Shown here: positions 1-10,585 of the stretch, piece by piece
Layout: each line of letters starts with the position of its first letter
Position numbering within the stretch: the first letter of the stretch is position 1
From: Solicoccozyma terricola
Taxonomy: Eukaryota; Basidiomycota; Tremellomycetes; Filobasidiales; Piskurozymaceae
Length of the DNA: 64,000 nucleotides
Assembly (NCBI GenBank): GCA_001600875.1
Contig: BCLD01000019.1
Span: 124,001-188,000 of the forward strand
Reading direction: 5' to 3'
Translations under genes and position numbers: made by a program
The notes under the pieces: model-generated
What the model was told of the DNA's origin: nothing
The model's input: only the letters and a program-made list of their open reading frames with translations
The model's database searches: none

Positions 1-1
1 A

Positions 2-222
2 AAAGCGAAGGAAATCGAGTTTACACAGCGAGGAAAAGAACCCCCACTCCGAAACGTAGAGGGTGATCCGATGAGAATCCGAATGTAATTGCTGATCTGT
101 TGAATATTTCGTTTTTTTGGTCTGCTTTGCGGGGATTTGTCACTTCTTACCCCAAACATCAGTGGTAAAGTCATTCTTCTCAAACTCCCAACACCCGCTC
201 AAACCCCAACTCACCCCCACTC

Positions 223-292
<70 letters not shown>

Positions 293-483
293 ACAGTATC
301 CACTCGACCTGCATATCCGCACTCACCCTCCCATCCCCACCTATTCTCATCCTCCTCACACAAGCAATACAAGGTATTGATTCCAAATCATCAGAAAAAG
401 CAATCGAGGATGTTAAATCAAAAGGAGGGATCGTGTTGGATGAAGTCATGGGTTTGAATGCGGTTTTAAAAGGATTGCTTTGA
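2..483 (+). CDS. 3' end of an unknown protein-coding gene (5' part lies outside the window)
   Basis: Two exons of one reading frame can be joined. Exon A runs from the window edge to about 84 and ends at a GTAATT donor. Exon B starts at 297, right after a CCCCAAACAG acceptor, and reads to a TGA at 481-483. The phase matches across the junction. The visible C-terminus contains a hydrophobic stretch (PPILILLTQAIQG) followed by a charged, ordinary-looking tail (EDVKSKGGIVLDEVMGLNAVLKGLL cut short here: key parts are EDVKSKGG and LNAVLKGLL). The intron between them is almost entirely a 67-nt C tract. I do not recognise the family, and only about 90 residues are visible, so no function is proposed. 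Confidence 0.5.
224..290 (+). repeat. 67-nt uninterrupted C tract inside an intron
   Basis: Pure C from 224 to 290, ending seven bases before the AAACAG acceptor at 291-296. Proline-rich or glycine-rich open frames across it are homopolymer artefacts. Confidence 0.9.
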
Positions 484-1848
484 AATTGGGGGGAGAAGGG
501 TCGGGGGGATTATAATTTTTTGGTGTTAAGGATTCGTCACTGTGAGTTGTTTTGTAGGTTGCGGAGCTTATTCATACACCTCGAAGGATTAAATTTCAAT
601 ACCCAATTTTGCTCATCCAGACTTTAGAACGAATCGTTTCCATCTGGATGAACGCAGTTTAGTTTAGATCTCGAGTTGTTCATGATAATTGTTTTAGATC
701 ACGATAATGCGTCTTTTTTTTTCGAGTTTTTGTTCTCAGACAGGACGTAACTCCCACTTGACAATACACTTGTTACCTATCCTGTTCATTCCATTATCGT
801 CTATCATTTAACCGATGCTATGCTCATAGTCCACACACGACTGAATTGGGTGTACCACTTGAAAGCCGGCAGACAAGAGATGTTGATTCCCACTTTTGAG
901 AGCTTTTCCAACAGATCCAATAGGATCAGCGGCGAGCTGACCAGTTCCCGAACGCCTCATCGATACTCTTTATTTTCTGCCAAAAGACGAGGAATCGGTT
1001 GTACAAGCTAGGAGAGATTAAGATGAGAATGTGGGGGAAACCGCTGGTGGCGGTGGCACATCGCCTCCCCGGTGGATGAAATGGCGACGAAGGGTTTGAA
1101 CCGGCAGTTTCGTTTCAAATGTGTATGCTGCCGCTGATTCTTTGGTAATTCATCGTGTTATCAACATCACCATGGAGTGTGTCTGATTTGATTCAAGATC
1201 AGACAGTAAGTACATCGAGCGAAGATGGAGTGTTCCATGTGATCTGGCCTCTCGCCCCATCGACGTCCAGGCAGAGGAAGATGACAAGTCGGGGCCGATA
1301 CTCTGGTCGTTTACAAAGGGTGTGGTACAATAGCGGGATGACAAAGGACATGTAGGAGATGTACTGCACAATGTATCTTGCTATATTTCTAGGAAGAATG
1401 GGGACACACGGGGAGACGCGAGCGATGGAAAAGGGGTGGGATGAGTGGAGTCGAGCTTGGATGTGTGTTGCAACTCCAGTCTGCACTGTGGTTGGCTCTG
1501 AAGCACTGTGCATTGTTACAGGAGTACGGTGGTATATAATGCCTGCTCTCTCATCCCCATCCCCTCCCCCATCCCCTCCCCCTCCCCCCTCCCCCTCCCC
1601 TCCCTGTCTCGATTCTACTCTGCTACGCGTGGATGTTGGTTGAACATCTATCCTCCTTTCCCTCCCCCCCCCCTATTGTCAGCTCAAAGGAACGGTCAGT
1701 CTGTTCATCATCGTACAGGGACATCATCCACAACATCATCCACAAGTATCATCCACAAGTATCACCCACAAGTATCAACCTACAATCCCACACACACACA
1801 CACGCCACACAACTCCGGTCTGTTCCTGAATTACTCTGATTCCCAATC
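484..1848. other. intergenic region, 1.4 kb, no supported gene
   Basis: Only short, low-quality open frames on either strand. A TATA-like GGTATATAATG lies at 1531-1541. Imperfect 13-bp direct repeats with core CATCCACAAGTAT occupy about 1722-1779, followed by a CACACACA run near 1793-1802. This stretch probably holds the terminator of the left gene and the promoter and leader of the coiled-coil gene. Confidence 0.5.
1722..1779 (+). repeat. short tandem repeat, about 13-bp unit (CATCCACAAGTAT)
   Basis: Three to four imperfect head-to-tail copies of CATCCACAAGTAT (variants CATCCACAACAT, CACCCACAAGTAT), lying 70-130 bp upstream of the likely start of the next gene. Confidence 0.7.
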
Positions 1849-3378
1849 ATGGTGAGATGAAACGACAGATTCGTATTTTCTCTTCTTNNNNNNNNNNNNN
1901 NNNNNNNNNNNNNNNNNNNNNNNNNNNNNNNNNNNNNNNNNNNNNNNNNNNNNNNNNNNNNNNNNNNNNNNNNNNNNNNNNNNNNNNNNNNNNNNNNNNN
2001 NNNNNNNNNNNNNCCCCCCGCCTCTCTTTCGTTATCAACCACAGAGGTGTTCGAAAGGATCCCTGCCAACTTCCATCTTCTCTACTAGCACCACCTCCTC
2101 CATCCAACCTCGTCCAATCTACATAGCTACAAAGATCAAGACTTCCGTTCCTAAGAAAACAACACCAGTCGTCTCTTCCATCACGTCAAAGATCGAGCAT
2201 GCTGATTCGGATAAAGAGAATGAACCAGTGAAGACTGAACAAAAGGAGAATAAAGAGAATAAAGAAAAGGTTTTACCGGATGTCAAAATCGATGGAAATT
2301 TGAATCGAGTAATGGAGATTATTCAGAAAGGGGAGAAGAATAGTGATCGAGATCAAGTCGTCGAATGTAAGAGTGATGAACCTATTTCCGAATCTAAGGA
2401 TACGATACCTGGACTCGCAGTACAATGGGAGGTCATACGATGTATGTAATTGACATATAATACCACACTCTCACCATAACCGACCCACTGATCCAAGATT
2501 CTCACAGCTCTAGTTGGTATTGCAAAGGATAATGGAGAGGAAAGTGCGAATAATGTGACGATGATCAAGGATGGTGAGTTTGAAAGGTTTCTTTTTAATT
2601 CAATTGTTAAACCCCACCCGAATTATATCTTTTGACCCGGTCCGTTAATTTTTTTGCAGTTACGAAAATCGTGTCCGTCTTGGCCAACAATGTAGAACTG
2701 CTCGTCAAAGGAAGAGATCAGCTCACTGACAGCATCAAAGAGCTAAGAAATGAGGTGATCAACAGTGTCAAACTCATCAACGAATTGAAGGAGGAACTGA
2801 AGAGTAAAAGGAAGTTGGAGGAGGAAGTGAAACAATTGAGAGCGGCTCTAGCAAAGACCAATTTGAACGACTCATTCTCGACACCAAAGCAGGTCAGTCC
2901 CCGATTCCCAAAACGTTGACTCGATCCGTTGTTGACCATCCCCCTCCCCCCCCCCGGGGGGCCACCAACTTCAGACTAGTCCTTTCGACACTCCAATCAA
3001 CGCAGGCGATATCTCAATCTACTACCCTGCCTCTGAAGACTCTCCATACACTCCTCCTACTCGTCCCACCTCCTCATTCCACAGCGGATGTGCAGTCGTC
3101 GCTCCTCCAACGATCAACGTCGTCACTCCTACAAACAGACCGATCGCTTCATTGAGACACAAACAACTTGATAGGTTGGCTTTAGAAGCTAAAAATTTAC
3201 GAAGTGAGTTGTTGTTTGTTGTATGATGAGGAGTGTAGGGCCTTGTGATGAGAAACACCGGCTAAAGCGAAGGGATATCCTTTGAACGTATTCAGGCTCT
3301 CCTCCCCATCCTGGATCCCAGGGTCCTCCAGTATTACCGGTCGTTGCTCCTGCATCGCCGTTCGTGATGAGAATCTGA
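1849..3378 (+). CDS. coiled-coil, low-complexity protein of unknown function (interrupted by an N gap)
   Basis: A long frame with clear protein character emerges from the N gap at 2014: Ser/Thr/Pro-rich, then very charged (DSDKENEPV, KENKENKEKV). It continues through exons ending near 2441, then 2506-2573, then 2661-2891, then about 3006-3204, and a last exon from about 3297 to a TGA at 3376-3378. Introns have GTATGT, GTGAGT and GTCAGT donors and CAG acceptors with matching phase. The exon at 2661-2891 is a heptad-like coiled coil (NELKEELKSKRKLEEEVKQL is the core). The start is hidden: ATG 1849 (followed at once by GTGAGA, a possible donor) or ATG 1857 are candidates. No catalytic or binding domain is visible. 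The family is not recognised; a structural or scaffold role is only a guess. Confidence 0.6.
1888..2013. other. assembly gap (126 N)
   Basis: A run of N directly followed by CCCCCCG. It interrupts the 5' part of the coiled-coil gene, so that gene's N-terminus cannot be read. Confidence 1.
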
Positions 3379-3432
3379 ATTGCCCACGTACAAATAGGCA
3401 GTAAAAGGGGATCCATCGAAATAGGCCACCGC

Positions 3433-3451
3433 GGGGGGGGGGGGGGGGGGG
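3433..3451 (+). repeat. poly-G tract between convergent genes
   Basis: About 19 G in a row between the coiled-coil gene stop (3378) and the LOG gene stop (3600). The 3379-3599 spacer shows nothing else. Confidence 0.85.
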
Positions 3452-3599
3452 AGTTTCACGCTCCCGTCAAACGTTATGATTGTACTGAGGGAAATCACGT
3501 CGTACCTTTTCACGGCACGGTGGATGAATTTTCTGGTGGATTCCTTCCAGCGATGAATCTCGTGATGTCATGCAGTGTACCTATGAAACGACACATCAT

Positions 3600-4878
3600 C
3601 TATGATTTCACACCCTCCTTCATCTCCCAATCAAGTGCATACCCCGCTTCCTCCTATCAGAGTATAAAATCCCCCTTTCGTCATCAGTCTCCAAACCCTA
3701 CCAACGAAACGAAACCGAAAAACCAGATTACGACTCACATCCCACTTCCATCCCTCCAACGCCTCTACACATCTTTTCCCCCAATCTTCCTGTCCATCGC
3801 CTTCTTGAAGGTCGACGATCTTCAATAAAGAGAGATTGATAGGTTCGATGAAGCCTTCAGATGCAGCGAGGTTGATTTGGGTACGCAGAGGGGTGTAGAA
3901 GTTGTTTACTGATGAGAAGGGATTAGGGAAAGGTGAGTGGATCTTTATCCAAGCAGTGGGGGGAACTAAAATTGGTGAATGTGCTCACCGTTGAGAACGA
4001 CGACTGGTCGACGGTGAATGCGGAGCTGGCCGAGAACAACGGTTTCAGCAACAATACCGCAGAGCTGAGCTCCAATTCGAACTCTACCTGATTCCAAGTG
4101 ACCATCTCTAGCACCTGTCACATCAAACCCGTACTCGTCAGCTCTAAACATCGAATCCGAAACCCCATCACTCGGATCGCGCATTACTAACCTCTTCAAA
4201 CGTCCCAAACCCTCCAGGAAGGACGACAAACCCTCCAGTTGACAATTCAGCCATCCGCCTTTTCCGCTATTAATCCCAACCCACCACCAAACTGCTCAGC
4301 TTCTTTGTTCGCCCGGTGTGCAGAGTCTTAAGATAAATAAAAGCGAGAGACGAAGACTAACCTCATGCATACTACCAACAATCTCCGTCCTCATCCTCCC
4401 TTCATAATCCCCCTCTAGCAAGTCATCCCCAGTACCCTCTTTGCTAATTGCGCCCTTAACCCGTCCATCATCGCCCCCACGAGACTTTACGACTGCATTC
4501 TCTGCATGTCGGCCTGTTAATGCAGATGGTATAATTCCATATGTGATACCACCGTTCTGGAGAGCCGACAATGATACGAGGCCTGTGTTAATCAGCGGAC
4601 TGGAGTTAAGAAAATTAAACGATCAAACGGATCTTCCAGGCTATCAAGGTTCACCCATCAGTCCACGAGACCCTCCACCATATACCAACATCCTTCCTGC
4701 ATCTGCGATGGCTTTCCCTACGGATCGAGTTGCAATAGCATACACCTCTGATGAACCTGTTGAACTGCCGCAACTGGGGTGCAGAAACAGAGTGTCTTTG
4801 AATATGTGTGGTTACCTGGAATGTAGGTGAGGAGGAAACTTACAATACGCAGACTGGATCAGCAGAAGGGGTGGTCAT
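3600..4878 (-). CDS. LOG-family (lysine decarboxylase-like) nucleoside monophosphate phosphoribohydrolase
   Basis: Splicing about six short introns gives a protein of roughly 240 residues that matches the LOG/TIGR00730 Rossmann-fold family along its length. It begins MTTPSADPVCVFCGSSTG and has the dinucleotide-fold loop LVYGGGSRGLMG. The conserved MHE|RKRRMAEL is split by an intron, the signature PGGFGTFEE is complete, and LEMVTWNQ and RPVVVLN follow, then the typical C-terminal half (YTPLRTQ, EGFIEPINLSLLKIVD). Plant and bacterial LOG enzymes cleave ribose 5-phosphate from cytokinin nucleotides; fungal homologues are widespread and their substrate is mostly unproven, so cytokinin production should not be assumed. 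The start at 4878 is chosen because it aligns with the family start. The gene diverges from RPT3. The family call is firm; exact splice sites are by eye. Confidence 0.88.
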
Positions 4879-5193
4879 GGCTGGTTTGACGGTGGTGGTT
4901 GTACGATCAACAGGGGGGGGGGGGGGGGGGAATGAGTTGGAAGAGGTTCTCGTGCCACGTGGGTAGACCAACCTCGGTGTAATCCGCGGAACGGCCGGGC
5001 ATGGTATCAAGAAGAGTGCCACGTCATTACTCATTCATGCCACGTCATATATGATTACAATGCCACGTCATTTCTCAACTCGTACCACGTCAGATATTGA
5101 TAACGGGGCGGGTTGTCGCTTACGCGGTGGATTCAACCCATCCACCATCATCCATCCATCCAGCTCGACACTCCATCGACCACGCTCATCACC
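4879..5193. promoter_or_regulatory. shared divergent promoter of the LOG gene and RPT3
   Basis: A 315-bp spacer between two start codons pointing apart. It contains a poly-G tract (about 4912-4930), one TGCCACGTGGG at 4953 and a regular cluster of four CCACGTCA boxes at 5017-5093. No TATA box is evident. Confidence 0.75.
5017..5093 (+). promoter_or_regulatory. four regularly spaced CCACGTCA boxes (candidate bZIP/ATF-type operator)
   Basis: TGCCACGTCAT at 5017-5027, TGCCACGTCAT at 5038-5048, TGCCACGTCAT at 5061-5071 and TACCACGTCAG at 5083-5093. Start-to-start distances are 21, 23 and 22 bp, about two helical turns each, so the boxes face the same side of the DNA. The ACGTCA core is the half-site type bound by CREB/ATF bZIP proteins; the binding protein here is inferred, not known. 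Confidence 0.7.
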
Positions 5194-7950
5194 ATGGACC
5201 AACTAGGCATCGATATACAGAAGCAGGTCAGTCACTTCCTTACATCTTCCCACTCCCTCCCGCCACTGACCACCACCACCACCTCCGTCGCCCCACACAG
5301 GACCCTACCTTCCCAGCTGTCGTCTCGGAGAAGACTACGCTGCTTAATTCGTTGCCGAGTGGTGACGAGGAGTTGTATTCGAAATGGAAGAGGTTGGAGG
5401 GACATAGGGAGTTTTTGGGGTTACAGGAGGTGAGTTTGTGGTGAGAAGGGGAAGGAAATACCGTAGAATGGAAAGGGCGAGGAGGGGAGAGGAGGTTGGG
5501 ATGGAATAGAGGGATAGAAGAGGAGAGGGGGGGGGGGGGGATCGAGGTGGGATTCACCTGGAGGGAGAGGCGTTCAATTCAGAATTCGAGAGTCTGTGAA
5601 CAGATTTACACGAATCAACGAAGATCCCCCTCATTCCTTCCGTTCCATTTCAAAACCAAACCTGCCCCCCAAACATCCAACTAAACAACACAAACCTCCC
5701 ATTCCCATTGCCTCCCCACCAGGAATACATCTTATACGAAACGCACAACCTCCGACGTGAACTTCTACGCGCACAAGAAGAAGTGAAAAGGATAAAATCA
5801 GTCCCTCTCGTGATCGGACAGTTTCTAGAACCAGTTGATGAGCATAGAGGGATAGTGGGTAGTACAACTGGTGAGTGTTGCGTTTTGTTGGGTTTTGAGG
5901 GTCTGTTTTTGGAGATTGCCGGCGGGGGGTAGAGTATGAGCGGTGAGGATGGTGGTTATCATGGAAGACATGCGTTGAATGTTGGAGAATGACAAGTGCC
6001 GAATGGAGAACGGATCGTTTGCCCCAGTTGAGCAGGGGAAGCTTACATCTGGAAAAGCGCGAGGAAATCCCAACAAGCTCACTCCGTTGGAAGCGGTGAA
6101 CGCTTATGGATATCAGGTATGATGAATTGGCCGACTTGTACTCTGGCGTTGCAAGGAGTGTACACGTGTTGTCGGGAGAAGTGACGGTTGCTCAACGACA
6201 TTGGCGTCCACGATCTGCCATTCGGGAATACCAGCGTGGCATCGACACCAATGTGACTCAATGACAACATCCTTCCTCGCATTTGTTCGATTCTCATCTG
6301 CACATTTGAATATCTAGACCTCGCCAGCAGCCACTGACCAACCACCTCTCCCCACTCCGCTCCCGCAGGCCAAAACTATGTCGTTCGCATTCTCTCAACC
6401 TTGGACCGCGAACTCCTCAAACCCTCCGCCTCAGTAGCTCTTCACCGACACTCCAACGCACTCGTCGATATCCTTCCACCAGAGGCTGATTCCAGTATCT
6501 CAATGTTAGGAGCGGATGAGAAGCCGGATGTGAGGTATGAGGATGTCGGTGGTTTAGATGCGCAGAAACAGGAGATTAGGGAGGCGGTGGAATTACCGTT
6601 GACTCAGGTGGGTCATTTTTAGAGGTATTTGTCCCGTTTTTAACCCTGGCTGATACTTTGGGGTGTGTTTCTCGCGGTGTCAGTTCGACCTGTATCGAAA
6701 GATCGGTATCGATCCTCCGCGTGGTGTGCTGTTATATGGACCGCCTGGTGAGTCTTGTCTTGTCTTGTCTCGTCTCGGACGTCCGCACAGCTTGTTAATG
6801 CCGTACTACGCGATACAGGTACCGGGAAGACGATGTTGGTCAAGGCCGTGGCTAATTCCACGACAGCTAGCTTTATCAGAGTTGTAGGAAGCGAGTTTGT
6901 GCAAAAGTATCTAGGAGAGGTAAGTTTTGACTGGGGTCTTGCCGGTTATACTGTACACCCCGCTCAAATACGACATTCAATCAAAACTCCCAGGGTCCGC
7001 GAATGGTTCGTGACGTCTTCCGACTGGCACGAGAGAATTCTCCATGCATCATCTTTATCGACGAGGTAGATGCTATCGCAACGAAACGTTTCGATGCGCA
7101 GACTGGAGCAGATAGGGAAGTACAGAGAATTTTACTCGAGTTGTTGAATCAGATGGACGGTTTCGATCAGGGCAGTAATGTCAAGGTGGGTTCGCAAGTT
7201 TCATCTTCAAAAGATACAACAAATAAATTCTGATAGAAACAATCTCCCGCACCTAGGTTATCATGGCTACCAACCGACAAGACACACTGGATCCAGCTCT
7301 GTTACGTCCAGGTCGTCTAGACAGGAAGATTGAGTTTCCGTACCCATCGCGACGAGAGCGACGGCTGATCTTCCAGACCGTGACGGGCAAGATGAACTTG
7401 GGACCGGACGTCGATTTGGAAGATTGTGAGGATAACGTCTTCCATCTCTCGATCGTCGCGGACAATGCTCATGACCATCATCGCACAGACGTATCTCGAC
7501 CGGACCGTCTCAGCTCTGCCGAGATCGCTTCGATCTGTCAGGCAGCGGGTTTGCAAGGTGAGGAGGATCGACAGGTGGTCCCTATCCCATATGCTGACTG
7601 CAGCATGTCCCACAGCCGTCCGCAAGAACCGATACGTCATCCTGCCGGTCGACTTTGAAGAGGCATGGAAGGTGAGCTGGATTCCGTTTCACGCGGAGAT
7701 TTCGGACGCGTCGGGTGGCGGCCAGAGTGACACGTGTCACGGCCCAGCCCCTCACCTCAAAGAGGTTGAACGCGAGTTGGTCTTGGGTAGCATCGTTGAC
7801 ATCTTATCTTCATCTCTCGTCTGCCACAGCAAACTGTCAAGAGGGGCGACGAGACTCACGAATTCTGTGCGTGGTTGTCCCTCGCTTCTGCCGATCATGG
7901 ACGACCGATGCTGACCTGCCGGCAAATCCTCAATTATTACAGACCGCTGA
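5194..7950 (+). CDS. RPT3: 26S proteasome regulatory subunit 6B, AAA ATPase Rpt3 (PSMC4)
   Basis: About ten introns are removed to give a full-length Rpt3. The N-terminal coiled coil ([20 protein letters not shown]) is followed by the OB-fold segment ([20 protein letters not shown], then LPPEADSSI), then the AAA domain with Walker [14 protein letters not shown] (split by an intron after GPPG), [13 protein letters not shown], Walker [35 protein letters not shown], sensor [20 protein letters not shown] and the C-terminal [11 protein letters not shown]. Rpt3 is one of six ATPases that unfold substrates and open the 20S gate. The stop TGA at 7948-7950 follows a final intron that splits the Tyr codon of the last Y-R. 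Exon 1 has only 11 codons (5194-5226). The third intron (about 5871-6366) is much longer than the rest and holds a coding-like 38-codon frame at 6003-6116. Confidence 0.95.
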
Positions 7951-8995
7951 TCGCAATGAACTGTCTCGCTGTCATGGTGGGTTCGGCTCGAGGCAATATT
8001 GGCACTTGGAAGTTGATAACTGACCTTGACCTATCCACCAGACTTGTATAGATACCTTGACCGACCTGATGACCATTCGATGTCCTCCGCACCGTTCCAG
8101 CCGCACCAGCATCTCGTCTCCATAAGCCCCACTCCCCTCTTCCTATCCCATCCACTCCGCTTCACCCACGCCTCCTCACTCCATAATCACAGTGTGCAGG
8201 CTGTGGGAGAGAGACGTGTCTAGCGCGGATACCTTCACGGGTTTCAAGCGGAGTCATCGAAACTTTTAAAGGAGCGGAAAGACTGATCCAAGGCTTTCCC
8301 ACTCGTCACTGTGTGGGAGAGTTCGCCGTTCATTTGCTACGACTCTGCACTGTTTCCTTCTTGTTGTGCGCAAGTGCGACGAGGGGGAGCAGGCTCACGG
8401 GGTTTCGTGCTTCACAGGCAGCGTACATCGCGTTATTTTCTCCACGGTTGGCAGTGTGTGCGCGAGCTCACCCAGTTGACGACCAGCAAGACGATCGTTC
8501 ATTATCTCCTCGGTCGACTAGCTTCAAACTCGGCGTCTACTCGATATCAAGATGAAGATGGTGGACGGGTACGATGCGGTTGTAGTTTCGGGTTTTTCTT
8601 TACATCCTTCCTATCCCTCTTTCAACCTCCCTCCCTTCCTCCTTCCAATGGTGCTTGACACTCTGCGAGAGATGCAGCGAGCGCCATCTTCGGATGGTCT
8701 GCTCACACATCCACATCCCCCTCGCTATTTCTAGACTTTCACCAAGAAACACCCACGGACGCCTTATCCAGAGGATCGTTCCGCCTGCTACTCACCGGGT
8801 TCTCTCATACGTCGGGATCGTCGGTCCATTTGTCAGGGTATATTCCTTTTATTGTATTATTAGATGAATGAGCATGAAATATAGCATTGGTTTTATTGAA
8901 ACGTTTTCGTTAGATCATTCGCGATTTCGCTCTTCCTTCGTCTTATTTACAAGCGTTCGGGAAAACTCGGACGGTATGAGATTTGATTTCAGATC
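7951..8995. other. convergent spacer, 1.0 kb, no supported gene
   Basis: Lies between the RPT3 stop and the stop of the PPGG protein gene. Several open frames (for example 8311-8658) exist but show no domain, no coding-like composition and no convincing splice structure. It should contain both 3' UTRs and terminators. Confidence 0.5.
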
Positions 8996-9835
8996 TCAGT
9001 TGTCACCAAACAACGTCTGACCTAGCGTAGACCTTCCACCGGGGTCTGCGACAGATCACATAGGTTAGACGCTACCCATATCAATACTGCAACCATTCTC
9101 AATACACGTTCCGTCCGTTGTACTCACTTTCTCGAACCTTCCTCGTCGGCCTGAACTGATCACCAGAGCTAGTCCACACGGAATTCTGATCCACTCTAGC
9201 TTCCCCAGCCGAAAATTTATCAGTACTAGTATACTCAACCTCTTCTTGATCATTGGCTTTATTATCTGAACCGAATCGTGGAGGTGCGGTGGAAAGAGCA
9301 TCTGTATGTTCATACTCGGCGAAACCAATCGTCGTTTCACCACCGGGTGGTTGAGCGACTTTACGAGATGGTCTGGTGGTCGAGTCGGTCGAGTTGGGTT
9401 CTTCAGACTTGGGTTCGTTATGCTTGGGGTCAGCGATCTCGGCTGTGATATCATCCGTATCTCTATTAGCGTGAATCCAGAAGAAGAAAGAAAACGCCTC
9501 GCTCGGATTACGTACCTTCAACCAAGTCCTGAACAGCCGCATCCGTAGCTTCCTGAGAGAATATTCCAAATGTGGCGTACTCTGTTCATGTAAGAGACAC
9601 AAGGTCAATCATGATTCTGGTTCGACATGTATCGAGGACCTCATACTCACTCGGCAACTTTTGCAACTCGGTGTAATTGGTACCGACGGTAATACCAGCT
9701 TGCCTGGAGGTGAAGAAGGGATTGGGGATCAGCTGTTTAAACGAGAACGACAAGAATCAGATGAAATTTCACCCACTTCATGAAATCCAACAAGGATCTT
9801 TTGGTGAAACAGATATGGGTCTCATCCCAATCCAT
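8996..9835 (-). CDS. acidic PPGG-motif protein (HN1/Jupiter-like motifs), function unknown
   Basis: Four or more exons join in phase from ATG 9835 (MDWDETHICFTKRSLLDF) through QAGITVGTNYTEL and YATFGIFSQEATDAAVQDLV. A long, acidic, disordered exon follows, then a last exon ending NPGGRSTLGQTLFGDN and TGA at 8996-8998. Two sites have the pattern R-K-V-x-x-(P)PGG: RKVAQPPGGETTIGF and RKVRENPGGRSTLG. Such basic-PPGG-S/T repeats characterise the animal HN1/Jupiter family of small disordered microtubule-associated proteins; the resemblance is motif-level only and homology is not shown. The last exon was chosen over two other possible acceptors because it alone restores the second PGG motif. The protein is about 230 residues. 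Confidence 0.65.
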
Positions 9836-10585
9836 CTTGCCTATTCCGCATAACAATCCACATAATCAGCGCCCCTTTCCTCGATAACGAATCGGTTTTT
9901 TTTGGCAGATGAAAATTCCACTGACCCAATGTCTCAGCCCATGACCTTGGCTGCTCGAAGTTGAAAGGATGCACTGGAGTGAAGGTACTGGACGTACTCA
10001 AGTCGGTGGTGGTGGTACTGCTTGGATGACGATGGATGCAAAATACGCAAGGATGGGTAACAATGGGATATGGTCAGAACGCGTGCTCCCGGTGAGATAC
10101 GGCAGAGAAACCAAGGGGATGTTGGGATGGATAAATGCGGAGACGGCGATGTATGTCCCATCACGACTCACTCTGATGCCATGGTGGATGACTGGTAGGG
10201 ATGTAGATGCTGTGATGTTGTCGATGATGTGGACTGGGGTCCATTGCTGCCTGCTACGCGTGGTGATGATGTCAACTCGACGTCACGTGCAATTTGGGTG
10301 GCGAATATTTCCCGGAGGCCACTTCAATATCATCATAAACAGCATCATCAACCCCGGGCACCCAACATCACACTATCATACTCATATCTGAACTGTCATC
10401 GAGGGTCGTTAAGTAGGAACACTCCAAACTACAAATTACAAACAAAGAAACCGAAACCCATGCAGGCATTAAGTGTGAATCTAATGTTATTTGTGTGAGA
10501 GTTGGGAGGTAACACGAGAGGCGAGAGCGAAGAAAAATTGAAAAAAGAAAAAGGCGGGAGAATCACGACCGAAGTAACCCCTGGA
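9836..10585. other. intergenic region, 750 bp, no supported gene
   Basis: Promoter side of the PPGG gene and 3' side of the Rab-like gene. A palindromic GACGTCACGTGC lies near 10280. No coding frame is supported. Confidence 0.5.

Noticed and set aside
117..457. Proline-rich and glycine-rich frames across the poly-C tract
   Set aside because: They exist only because a C homopolymer has no stops in any frame; the tract lies in an intron with exact splice phase on both sides.
1040..1120. tRNA-like GGTTTGAACC segment near 1096
   Set aside because: The flanking bases do not form a T stem and no acceptor, D or anticodon stem could be built.
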